Positions 56,260 to 64,000 of a stretch of DNA of 64,000 bases are shown piece after piece. The DNA is taken from positions 4,278,001 to 4,342,000 of the forward strand of contig NC_019745.1 in assembly GCF_000317555.1 (NCBI RefSeq). Reading direction: 5' to 3'. The notes under the pieces were generated by a model, which had not been told where the DNA came from, made no database searches, and saw only the letters and a list, made by a program, of their open reading frames with translations. This stretch comes from Gloeocapsa sp. PCC 7428. Lineage in GTDB: Bacteria > Cyanobacteriota > Cyanobacteriia > Cyanobacteriales > Chroococcidiopsidaceae. How positions within the stretch are numbered: the stretch's first letter is position 1; the number at the start of each line of letters is the position of its first letter. The position numbers were made by a program, and so were the translations under genes.

Positions 56260-57432
56260 ATGGCAACATTAACGGCGATCGCTAATTTGAATATCATTAA
56301 TGCACGGCTACCAGGTTATCGAGGTTTACAGCAAATTTGTGTTGAGCAGGGTAGGATCGCTCAGATCTTACCGATGCCTGAAGCAATATCATCGACGCAG
56401 GGTTTAGATGTTGCAGGCGATTGGCTGTCTTTGGGCGGCGTTGATTTACAGATTAATGGGGCACTAGGGCTAGCTTTTCCGGAAATTCAAGCGCAAGATT
56501 TTTCTAAGTTAGCGGCGGTTTGTGAATTTTTGTGGCAACAGGGAGTTGATGGTTTTTTACCCACTTTGGTGACAACTTCGATTGACAATTTTCAGCGATC
56601 GCTTGCTGTTATTGGCGAATTTATGCAAAAGCATGAACCGCAGCAAGCCAAAATTTTGGGAGTGCATCTAGAAGGACCATTTTTGAATTACCAGAAGCGC
56701 GGCGCGCATCCAGCTGAATATTTATTACCGCTGACGATTGAAAACGTTCAGCGTGTTGTTGGTGACTATGCATCGATTGTTAAAGTAATAACCCTAGCAC
56801 CCGAATTAGACGCAACTGGGGATGCGATCGCTTATCTGCGTTCGCTTGGCATCACCATCAGCCTCAGTCACTCACAAGCCACTGCAAAAGAAGCACAACG
56901 CGCGTTCGATCGAGGTGCAACAATGGTAACTCATGCTTTTAATGCGATGCCAGGGCTGCATCATCGCGAACCAGGATTGTTAGGAGAGGCAATCGTGTAT
57001 CCTGGGGTGTGGTGTGGTTTAATTGCCGATGGACAGCACGTTTGCCCCACAATGTTGAAAATTTTGTTGAAAGCAAGCGGTTATGCACAAAAAATCTTTC
57101 TCGTGAGTGACGCTTTAGCACCTCTAGGATTACCTGATGGAACTTATCCTTGGGATACGCGCCAAATTACAGTTAGTAGTGGGACTGCGAGATTAGCTGA
57201 CGGTACGCTAGCCGGAACAACACTGCCTTTACTCGTAGGAGTTCAAAACTTGGTACGTTGGGATATTTGTGATGTCGAAAGTGCGATCGCGCTTGCTACA
57301 ACAGCACCTCGTAAAGCAATTCACTTACCAGAATTCATCGGCAATTCCGCAACACAATTACTACGCTGGCGTTGGAATGAGACAACAAAAGAATTAACTT
57401 GGTGCAGATTAGTGGCTAGTGGTGAGTTTTGA
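56260..57432 (+). CDS. nagA: N-acetylglucosamine-6-phosphate deacetylase
   Basis: 390 residues from the ATG at 56260. An amidohydrolase-fold enzyme that deacetylates GlcNAc-6-P in amino-sugar recycling. Metal and catalytic features: GVHLEGPFLNYQKRGAHP (metal-binding glutamate), SLSHSQATAKEA, VTHAFNAMPGLHHREPG and the catalytic aspartate in LVSDALAPLG. No nagB is adjacent. Confidence 0.92.
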   Translation: MATLTAIANLNIINARLPGYRGLQQICVEQGRIAQILPMPEAISSTQGLDVAGDWLSLGGVDLQINGALGLAFPEIQAQDFSKLAAVCEFLWQQGVDGFLPTLVTTSIDNFQRSLAVIGEFMQKHEPQQAKILGVHLEGPFLNYQKRGAHPAEYLLPLTIENVQRVVGDYASIVKVITLAPELDATGDAIAYLRSLGITISLSHSQATAKEAQRAFDRGATMVTHAFNAMPGLHHREPGLLGEAIVYPGVWCGLIADGQHVCPTMLKILLKASGYAQKIFLVSDALAPLGLPDGTYPWDTRQITVSSGTARLADGTLAGTTLPLLVGVQNLVRWDICDVESAIALATTAPRKAIHLPEFIGNSATQLLRWRWNETTKELTWCRLVASGEF

Positions 57433-57560
57433 GTTTCTCGTAAAGAGTTTTGAATTGAAGAAAGTAACTCACCCCTCCCCCTGCTTCCTCTGCCCCTCTG
57501 CTCTCAGTCACCAACCCGTGATAAGTTAAAGCGTTGGGGACTCATGATAAATCTAGTTTT

Positions 57561-58244
57561 ATGAACGCAGCAGACGATAAAACAATTGTTAAAGATTACT
57601 TCAACTCTACAGGGTTCGATCGCTGGCGACGGATTTATGGCGATGGTGAAGTCAATAAAGTACAACTTGATATCCGTAACGGGCATCAGCAAACCGTCGA
57701 AACAGTTCTCAACTGGTTGCAAGACGATAACTTAGCGGGAATGTCGATTTGCGATGCGGGATGTGGTGTGGGAAGTCTGAGTATTCCCTTAGCGCAAGCT
57801 GGTGCTAAAGTTTTTGCGAGTGATATTTCAGAGAAAATGGTGGAGGAAGCTAAAGATCGCGCTGCGGCGGAATTAGCTAACACAGACAATCTTACGTTTG
57901 CGGTGCAAGATTTAGAACACCTCAGCGGCAAATACCACAGTGTCATTTGTTTAGATGTGCTGATTCACTATCCACAAGCGCAAGCAGTAGAAATGATTTC
58001 GCATTTGTGTTCGTTGTCTGAATCACGCTTGATTCTCAGCTTTGCGCCTAAAACTCCTGCTTTAAGTTTACTCAAAAAGATTGGCAGTTTCTTTCCTGGA
58101 CCAAGTAAAGCGACTCGTGCTTATTTACACAAAGAAGCTGATGTCATAAAGATTCTCAATAGCCAAGGTTTTACAATTCAACGACAAGCAATGACACGCA
58201 CTCGCTTTTACTTTTCGCGTATTCTAGAAGCCGTTCGTAGTTGA
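57561..58244 (+). CDS. chlM: Magnesium protoporphyrin IX methyltransferase
   Basis: 227 residues from the ATG at 57561. It transfers methyl from SAM to Mg-protoporphyrin IX in chlorophyll synthesis. Family start DDKTIVKDYFNSTGFDRWRR is followed by SAM motif I (ICDAGCGVGSLSIPLA) and the C-terminal FYFSRILEAVRS. The gap after nagA is C-rich (57470-57515) with loose heptad-like units. hemJ, an earlier step of the same pathway, lies 10 kb away. Confidence 0.95.
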   Translation: MNAADDKTIVKDYFNSTGFDRWRRIYGDGEVNKVQLDIRNGHQQTVETVLNWLQDDNLAGMSICDAGCGVGSLSIPLAQAGAKVFASDISEKMVEEAKDRAAAELANTDNLTFAVQDLEHLSGKYHSVICLDVLIHYPQAQAVEMISHLCSLSESRLILSFAPKTPALSLLKKIGSFFPGPSKATRAYLHKEADVIKILNSQGFTIQRQAMTRTRFYFSRILEAVRS

Positions 58245-58266
58245 TATTTGTTGACGTATGAGTGAA

Positions 58267-59088
58267 CTATCCTGCTTGTAGTTTTCTCATATTTTCTGCG
58301 GTGATATCATCTGCGGGAAATAAGCATTCCACTCGTAATTCTTGAAGTGTAATGTCGTAAGGCGTTCCTAAAGTGGCGATCGTTGAGAAGAAATTAAATT
58401 GGCGATCGCCCTTAATAAAACTCACTGTCAGTAATGGCGCGTGCCACTCCCACTGGAGATCGCGCCATGATTGCGGCACATCAGGATAAGCCAGGAGTTC
58501 GTTAAGTAACGCGATTGATTTTTCACTTTGTCCCTCGACAATTGCCTCGCGATGCACTCTACGAATCAAATGTCCTGCAACCTCTTGCCAGTTGGCAACC
58601 ACAGGGCGCAATCCCTGCGGATTGAACATCAAGCGCATTAAATTGATGCACTCAAATTGAGGTTGTAAGATTTGAGGATCAATTAAGAAATTTAACAAAT
58701 TTGTGGCAGCGCGGTTACTTTGTAGTAGGTTCCAATACCGATCTATAACGACTGCTGGATATGGTTCTTGTTTGTGCAAGATAAAGTCTAAAGCTTTGCG
58801 AATTGGTTCGACTTGCGGATCTTGCAGATCGCTTTCGGAGTATACGGGTGCAAATCCGGCGGCGGTAAGCATCACATTTTGTTCTCTTAAGGGAATATCC
58901 AGCACCGTCGCTAATTCTAAAATCATCGCTCGACTGGGCTTGGCGCGTCCAGATTCTAAAAAGCTAATGTGTCGCTGCGAAACATTGCTCATGACTGCTA
59001 AATCAAGCTGACTTAAACCTCGGCGATCGCGCCACTGTCGCAAAAACTGCCCAAATGAATTGTGTCTATTTTCAATTGATTGTGGCAT
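58267..59088 (-). CDS. XRE-type regulator with MmyB-like (MLTR) ligand-binding domain
   Basis: 273 residues: an N-terminal helix-turn-helix (about 10-66, GLSQLDLAVMSNVSQRHISF) followed by the MLTR_LBD domain (about 95-265, with VVIDRYWNLLQSNRAA). Members of this family respond to small, often fatty or aromatic, ligands; the ligand here is unknown. It is divergent from a small membrane protein gene, its likely target, across a 343-bp gap occupied by repeat C. Confidence 0.86.
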   Translation of the reverse strand: MPQSIENRHNSFGQFLRQWRDRRGLSQLDLAVMSNVSQRHISFLESGRAKPSRAMILELATVLDIPLREQNVMLTAAGFAPVYSESDLQDPQVEPIRKALDFILHKQEPYPAVVIDRYWNLLQSNRAATNLLNFLIDPQILQPQFECINLMRLMFNPQGLRPVVANWQEVAGHLIRRVHREAIVEGQSEKSIALLNELLAYPDVPQSWRDLQWEWHAPLLTVSFIKGDRQFNFFSTIATLGTPYDITLQELRVECLFPADDITAENMRKLQAG

Positions 59089-59111
59089 CGGATTGGCGTG
59101 AATTTGATTGG

Positions 59112-59288
59112 TAGAATCACAGATGCCCTGCGACTAAAGTTGGGGGCTATCTAGGCAAAGTGTACCTTCCTACACTAAAACAAGATTTTTGAGAGGGTAA
59201 GACATGCCTTAGCCGTAGTACACGGAGGTGGATAGGGCTTATTTAGCTAACGAATTTATTCGCGATTCTCTTCATGCAGGAGGTCTAT
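59112..59288 (+). repeat. Nested-hairpin element, copy C, in a divergent promoter region
   Basis: Right end TTCATGCAGGAGGTCTATT is intact; the left inverted repeat is lost and the copy starts at GAATCACAGATGCCC. Hairpin 2 is AGTGTAC/CTACACT (59159-59176) with one C-C mismatch at the loop. The long central module carries TAAGACATGCCTTA and CCGT/ACGG, shared with copy D. It fills most of the gap (59089-59431) between the regulator and the membrane protein. Confidence 0.75.
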
Positions 59289-59431
59289 TGTGTATAGCTG
59301 CGATTTTTGAAGTCTATCACTTTTATTACCTATGAGGTAATTGATTCTATTCAATTTAGCTTCAATAATTCAGGGTAAGCGGTTCAAAAGCGTCATATCA
59401 GCCGCTGTGTAAACCTTCTATCTTCAAAATC

Positions 59432-59869
59432 ATGCTTAAAAAAGTTGTAGCTACCACACCATCTTTAGAAACAACCTTGAAACTTGATAGTTTTGCGTGC
59501 GTTCTTAGCGGTATCATTTTGCTACTAGCATCTGAACCGATCGCGCAACTATTAACATCTCATGCATTTGTTATGTTCGGGTTGACGTTACCTCAGCAGT
59601 TAGAAATTTTAGGAATTGGGATATTTTTGGTGGGAATTGGCGTTTACGCAGTTGCTTCGTATCGCCCGATTAATGCAATTGCTGTGTGGGCAATTATTTT
59701 AATCGAAGTTGATTGGATTATTACGAGTGTCGTTTTGTTATTTTCCTTCGATAGTGTACTGACATTAGCAGGTAAAGACTTGATTGCAGCAAGTGCGATC
59801 GCTGTTTTCACCTTCATGATTTTAGAGATTTACGGCTTGAAACAGTTGCAACAAACGCCTGTAAAATAA
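59432..59869 (+). CDS. Four-helix membrane protein, unknown
   Basis: 145 residues with about four hydrophobic helices (SFACVLSGIILLLAS, ILGIGIFLVGIGVYAVA, IAVWAIILIEVDWIITS, AIAVFTFMILEIYG). No catalytic motif is seen and I recognise no named family with confidence. Its divergent position suggests control by the adjacent XRE/MLTR regulator. Confidence 0.65.
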   Translation: MLKKVVATTPSLETTLKLDSFACVLSGIILLLASEPIAQLLTSHAFVMFGLTLPQQLEILGIGIFLVGIGVYAVASYRPINAIAVWAIILIEVDWIITSVVLLFSFDSVLTLAGKDLIAASAIAVFTFMILEIYGLKQLQQTPVK

Positions 59870-59902
59870 AGTTTGCTAATTGCTGTCACAGATTTTTCTC
59901 AG

Positions 59903-62188
59903 CTAAGCATAAGTTGCTGCAATATCTATCGGTACAAGTGCTGTGGTTCCCGTTGAGTAAAGCGATTGCAAATCAGTACCATCTTCAGGATAGTGCGCGA
60001 AGCCGATACTAAAGTTCAGTTCACCAGTACCATTAGCAACAACTTCTTGATACAGCGTTTCTTGCACTGCGCTTAATCTTGCTTTACCATCACTGCGACT
60101 TGTACCGTGCATTCCTACCATAAATTCTGCTCCTGCCCAGCGACAGACGATCGCTTGCTCGTGAAAGAATTGTTGCAAGAGTTGTCCAACACGCCGTAGT
60201 AGTGCATCTCCTGTCGCATAGCCATGATGAATATTAATCTGCTGCAAAGAGTCTAAACGAATGATTGCTAAGGAAAGGGGTTGATCGTCTGCTTTAGCTT
60301 GGTTGAGTAATGTCTCAAATTCTTGAATTGCTGTTTGCCGGTTAGATACACCTGTGAGTGGATCGATTTCTGCAAGATTTCGCAAAAGCTTAATACGTTC
60401 CCAACGATTGACAATCCGAGTCACCAATTCAGGACCAACAATTGGCTTACTAACAAAGTCATCCGCACCTGCACCAAATACTTGATTAACAGCATTCGTG
60501 TCATTATAAGCGGTGAGAAATACAATCGGTAAGCCATTCCACTGCGGATCGTTGCGGACAACTTGGCATAAGTCAATGCCATTAATATGCGGCATTTTGA
60601 CATCTAAAATCAATAAATCGGGGAGAGTAGCTGCTAGGGTTTCCCAAAAACAACGCGGATTGGCGAGCGTTGTGACTTTCATCCCCCAAGGTTCGAGTAG
60701 ACTGCGCACAGTCGCGAGAATTTGCGGATCGTCATCAACAACCATCACTTTGGCAATGCGATCGCTACTTTGTAAAATTTGAGCAAGTTTAGCAATCACT
60801 TGTGCAGGTGGAGTTGACTTATGCAAAAAATAGCGTCCTCCACTCTTAGCGACTGCGAGGCGATCGCCTAAACTATCGCGTGCGGTATAAACTAAAACCG
60901 GAACTGATGGTGTTTGCTTGTGGAGTTGAGTTATTAGTTGTAAACTTTCTTCGGTTGTTGGGGAAATCGCAATATCAAGTACGACGACTTGCGGGTTTTC
61001 GCGATAAATGGCTTCGCGCGCCGCAATGAGGTTTGTGCTAACTCGCGTGCGTATTCCTTGTTGTTGAGCGATACTGGCTAACTCTTCGGCTTGCAGGCGA
61101 TCGCAATCAACAATTAACAGTAAAGGCGATGTCTCCTGTTGATGTTCTGTCGCCATAACTTGGGCTTCGGGGCGCTGAATTTCTTGGCGTAACGCTGTTA
61201 CTAATTGACACAAATGCGCCGCTGCTTCGGTTGAAATTGACTGTGCTTGAAAGATGCGCTCAATTTTTTTGGCGATGCGCGAACCTTCACCTAAGCCAAA
61301 TGTGCCTAAAGAACCAGCTAAAGTATGCGCTTCGTATTCGGCTGTTGTGCGTAGTTCGTCACTAAGTTGTTCTTGTAACAATGCAACAGTTGCGCGTTCG
61401 AGTAAGGCTACCTGCTGACTGACACGTTCTTCAAATTGACGCCATACACCAGCGATCGCGAATAAAGTTTGTTGTTGCGTTTGTTTGCCAATTTCTACAG
61501 ATGGTACAGATATGGTTTCGAGTGGTTTTAAGCGATAGCCAATGCCGTAAACTGTTTCGATGAGGTCAATGGCTCCTACAGCTTTCAATTTCTGTCGCAA
61601 TCCTTTAATTTGCGTTCTTACCGCTTCTTCGCCTGGAATTTTATCAAATGACCAGAGGTGTTCTAAGATGGCGTTGCAGCTATATACGCGGCGATTGTTG
61701 CGTAAAAATAGTTCTAAAAGCGCGTACTCTTTGGGTGTGAGATGAATCGGTTGTTGGTCGTATGTTACCTCACAGCTACTCGGATCGAGGTGGAGTTTTC
61801 CCCACTCTAAGACTGGGGCTGAGGTGAGATCGCCACGCCGCAACAGCGCACGAACCCGCGCTACCAATTCTTCGCGATCGAATGGTTTAACTAAATAATC
61901 GTCTGCGCCTGCATCTAAACCAACGACGCGATCGTGACTGCTATCTTGTCCGGTAATTAACAATATCGGCATCTGGTAGCCGCGCGATCGCAACCGCCGA
62001 CAAAGACTAATACCGTCTAATTTCGGCAACTTGACATCGAGCAAAATCAGATCGTAGGCAAATACTTGTACTAACTCCCAAGCTGCTTCACCGTCGTTCG
62101 CTGTTTCGACTGCATAGTGCTGCTGTGCCAAAACTAAGCGCAGCGCTTCAGTTATAAATTCGTCATCCTCTACTATTAAAATCTTCAT
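59903..62188 (-). CDS. Multi-receiver regulator: REC-wHTH-Hpt-REC-REC-GGDEF (degenerate)
   Basis: 761 residues from the ATG at 62186-62188. Order: receiver (DLILLDVKLPKLDG), OmpR-type winged helix (about 125-225), Hpt (AHTLAGSLGTFGLGEG), a second receiver (VVVLDIAISP), a third receiver (LLILDVKMPHING), and a GGDEF domain (DPLTGVSNRQTAIQ). The GGDEF loop is AGAEF (CRWAGAEFMVGM), so two of the five residues are changed and cyclase activity is doubtful. It could bind DNA and act as a phosphorelay hub. The truncated kinase gene upstream, 149 bp away, is a likely partner. Confidence 0.9.
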   Translation of the reverse strand: MKILIVEDDEFITEALRLVLAQQHYAVETANDGEAAWELVQVFAYDLILLDVKLPKLDGISLCRRLRSRGYQMPILLITGQDSSHDRVVGLDAGADDYLVKPFDREELVARVRALLRRGDLTSAPVLEWGKLHLDPSSCEVTYDQQPIHLTPKEYALLELFLRNNRRVYSCNAILEHLWSFDKIPGEEAVRTQIKGLRQKLKAVGAIDLIETVYGIGYRLKPLETISVPSVEIGKQTQQQTLFAIAGVWRQFEERVSQQVALLERATVALLQEQLSDELRTTAEYEAHTLAGSLGTFGLGEGSRIAKKIERIFQAQSISTEAAAHLCQLVTALRQEIQRPEAQVMATEHQQETSPLLLIVDCDRLQAEELASIAQQQGIRTRVSTNLIAAREAIYRENPQVVVLDIAISPTTEESLQLITQLHKQTPSVPVLVYTARDSLGDRLAVAKSGGRYFLHKSTPPAQVIAKLAQILQSSDRIAKVMVVDDDPQILATVRSLLEPWGMKVTTLANPRCFWETLAATLPDLLILDVKMPHINGIDLCQVVRNDPQWNGLPIVFLTAYNDTNAVNQVFGAGADDFVSKPIVGPELVTRIVNRWERIKLLRNLAEIDPLTGVSNRQTAIQEFETLLNQAKADDQPLSLAIIRLDSLQQINIHHGYATGDALLRRVGQLLQQFFHEQAIVCRWAGAEFMVGMHGTSRSDGKARLSAVQETLYQEVVANGTGELNFSIGFAHYPEDGTDLQSLYSTGTTALVPIDIAATYA

Positions 62189-62240
62189 AGTGGATGGCTC
62201 ACGCCTATTGTCTCTCCACACTTATACTAGCCATTAAGCA

Positions 62241-62268
62241 GTCATTGGTAACTGGTCATTGGTCATTG
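62241..62268. repeat. Heptad repeat array between two signalling genes
   Basis: Four consecutive 7-mers, GTCATTG, GTAACTG, GTCATTG and GTCATTG, lie in the gap between the multi-receiver regulator and the kinase. Confidence 0.75.
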
Positions 62269-62337
62269 GGAAAATATCTATTACCAATGAACGATTACTG
62301 ATTACCCATTTTCAAAAGGCGTAATTTCTCATTACTT

Positions 62338-64000
62338 CTACTTTTTGATCGCATAATGCAAAGTTTCTAATAAATCTTTTGCTGTGCAAGGCTTGGGTAG
62401 AAAAGCTTGTACGCCTAAACCAGTTTTTGCCGCTATTTTTTCATTAGAACTCAGTCCACTTATGGCAATAATTTTTACTACAGGATTCATCTTTTGTAAC
62501 GTCACAATTGTAAGCGTACCATCCATAGAAGGCATCATCATATCAAGTAAAACCACTGCAATTTCATCTTGATACTTAGCATAAATTGTCAAGGCTTTAG
62601 CGCCATCACTTGCAGTTATAACGCGATAGTTATACGCTTCTAAAGAGAGCTTCGTTGCTTCACGAATACTTGTTTCATCATCAACAACTAAAATTAATTC
62701 ACCATTTCCTAATAGAAGTTCGCTATCTTTGGTTGGTTGTGGTTCGGTTGCTTTGCTTGCAGGTAAGTATATGCTAAATTTTGTCCCTTTGCTAACTTCA
62801 CTGTAGACATTCACAAACCCACCATGATTTTTTACAATTCCTAGTGCTGTAGCTAATCCTAATCCAGTACCTTTTCCGACTTCTTTAGTTGTAAAAAATG
62901 GTTCAAAAATTCGCTCGATGATTTCCGGTGGAATGCCAATACCCGTATCAGTGACAGCGATCGCGACATAACATCCCACCGCTGCCTCGACATTCATCTG
63001 AGCATAGTGGTCATCAATTATAGTATTTTCTGCTTGAATACTTAAAGTGCCACCCTTGGGCATCGCATCGCGCGCATTAACTACTAAGTTCATCAATACT
63101 TGATGTAGTTGTGTCGCATCACCGAAAATTGTCCATAAATGAGGAGAAATATCGGTGACAACTTCAATTGATTTCGGAAAGGTTTCTTTAATGAGATGGA
63201 CAATTTCTGAGATTAAGTGTTTGACTTGTAAAGTAACGCGATCGCCTTCAAAACCACGTGCAAAAGACAAAACTTGTTTAACTAATGCCGCACCGCGTTT
63301 GACATTGCTTTCTAATGAGTTGAGTAAATGTTGACTTTGGGTATCGCTAAACTTCATTTGTAATAGTTGTACTGACATTAAAATCGGTGTCAATACATTA
63401 TTAAGATCGTGGGCAATTCCACCGGCTAGCGTACCAATACTTTCCATACGTTGTACGCGTAATAATTGTGCTTCGAGCCTTTTTTTCTCGGTGATGCCCG
63501 TGTTAACAACTAAGATTGATTTAGGATTTCCTTGCGCGTCGCGGACTAATGTCCAGCGACTGGCTACAATAATTTGTTTGCCATTTTTATCGACTTGACG
63601 CAACTCGCCTTGCCATTCGCCATCTGTGTTGAGCTTTTCTTGCGGAACGACAATTTCTAATGGTGGTTCGCCGTGTAAAAGTTCATCAGCATTTTTCCCC
63701 AAAGCTTCGCGCGCTTGCCAACCATACAAACGTTCTGCGCCTTTATTCCAAAAAGAAATTCGGTTTTCTAAGTCTTGAACAAAAATCGCATCGGTCGCAA
63801 TATCAAGTAACGCTGCTTGTTCGCGAATTGTTTGTTCGGCGGCGTAGCGATCGCTAATATCGGCAATCACTGCCATAATGCCATTAATCTGATTGCTAGC
63901 ATCGCGCAACGGTGCGGTAGAAAGCGAAATCGCGATCGCTTGACCATCTTGTTTATAACTACTCAGTTCAATACCACTCATTGCTTCACCTTGTAAGATG
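62338..64000 (-). CDS. PAS-PAS-histidine kinase-receiver, 5' end cut by window
   Basis: About 553 residues visible; the frame stays open to the window edge (ILQGEAMSGIEL), so the N-terminus is missing. The remaining parts are the end of a PAS domain, a second PAS domain (about 55-170), HisKA (AGGIAHDLNNVLTPIL), HATPase (VTDTGIGIPPEIIERIFEPFF, GKGTGLGLATALGIV) and a C-terminal receiver (VVLLDMMMPSMDG). The H-D-L-N-N pattern matches NtrB-like kinases. It lies upstream of the multi-receiver regulator on the same strand. Confidence 0.9.
   Translation of the reverse strand, partial: ILQGEAMSGIELSSYKQDGQAIAISLSTAPLRDASNQINGIMAVIADISDRYAAEQTIREQAALLDIATDAIFVQDLENRISFWNKGAERLYGWQAREALGKNADELLHGEPPLEIVVPQEKLNTDGEWQGELRQVDKNGKQIIVASRWTLVRDAQGNPKSILVVNTGITEKKRLEAQLLRVQRMESIGTLAGGIAHDLNNVLTPILMSVQLLQMKFSDTQSQHLLNSLESNVKRGAALVKQVLSFARGFEGDRVTLQVKHLISEIVHLIKETFPKSIEVVTDISPHLWTIFGDATQLHQVLMNLVVNARDAMPKGGTLSIQAENTIIDDHYAQMNVEAAVGCYVAIAVTDTGIGIPPEIIERIFEPFFTTKEVGKGTGLGLATALGIVKNHGGFVNVYSEVSKGTKFSIYLPASKATEPQPTKDSELLLGNGELILVVDDETSIREATKLSLEAYNYRVITASDGAKALTIYAKYQDEIAVVLLDMMMPSMDGTLTIVTLQKMNPVVKIIAISGLSSNEKIAAKTGLGVQAFLPKPCTAKDLLETLHYAIKK

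Noticed and set aside
1-64000. tRNA, rRNA or known riboswitch
   Set aside because: Intergenic stretches were read on both strands by eye and none showed a cloverleaf, rRNA segment or a recognisable riboswitch core; a covariance search was not possible.

Overview
The window is chromosomal DNA from a cyanobacterium. The evidence is the very frequent palindrome GCGATCGC (the HIP1 repeat), psbU, btpA, chlM, a cyanobacterial-type VKOR-thioredoxin fusion, hemJ and several families known mainly from cyanobacteria (DUF3120, TIGR03279 PDZ/FeS protein). The intergenic repeat style suggests a unicellular or Chroococcidiopsis/Gloeocapsa-like lineage, but that placement is inference. No tRNA, rRNA, CRISPR array, integrase or intact insertion sequence was found. 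Most genes are chromosomal housekeeping or conserved cyanobacterial genes.

Layout. 0-2.4 kb: truncated ABM-domain gene, a hicB-hicA toxin-antitoxin pair, and an orphan HlyD adaptor. 2.5-8.2 kb: small membrane protein, cupin + ChaN-like pair, a BCD/PucC transporter overlapping an inositol-monophosphatase-family gene, an aldo-keto reductase and an ICMT-like methyltransferase. 8.2-16 kb: DEAD-box helicase, rimO, btpA, VKOR fusion and a CHASE2-PAS-GGDEF protein. 16-22.6 kb: nadB, psbU, DUF3120, uppP and the PDZ/FeS protein. 22.6-30.4 kb: a GH10-like secreted hydrolase, a GH31 glucosidase and a hybrid kinase with an AhpD-like N-terminal domain. 30.4-36 kb: a propeller-type lipoprotein, a subtilase with a membrane tail overlapping an OB-like gene, a thioredoxin-like protein and a HAD phosphatase. 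36-43.3 kb: two histidine kinases in tandem, then a CHAT-remnant/TPR membrane protein. 43.4-48.2 kb: ddl, miaB, a THUMP methyltransferase and hemJ. 48.5-57.4 kb: carotenoid oxygenase, MscS channel, ispH, amt, purE and nagA. 57.5-64 kb: chlM, an XRE/MLTR regulator, a multi-receiver regulator with a degenerate GGDEF motif and a truncated hybrid kinase.

How the genes relate. Tetrapyrrole and photosynthesis functions recur but are scattered (BCD transporter, btpA, psbU, hemJ, chlM, carotenoid oxygenase, ispH). Signalling is heavily represented: six multidomain two-component or c-di-GMP proteins. Clear translational coupling (1-4 nt overlaps) is seen for hicB-hicA, BCD-IMPase, PDZ/FeS-GH10 and subtilase-OB.

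The most unusual material is non-coding. A family of about 170-bp elements with terminal inverted repeats and internal hairpins occurs in four near-full copies and three fragments. The hairpin stems show compensatory changes between copies, one copy supplies the stop codon of a kinase gene, and one carries a good intrinsic terminator. A second feature is a set of tandem 7-bp repeat arrays at gene borders, several overlapping start or stop codons exactly.
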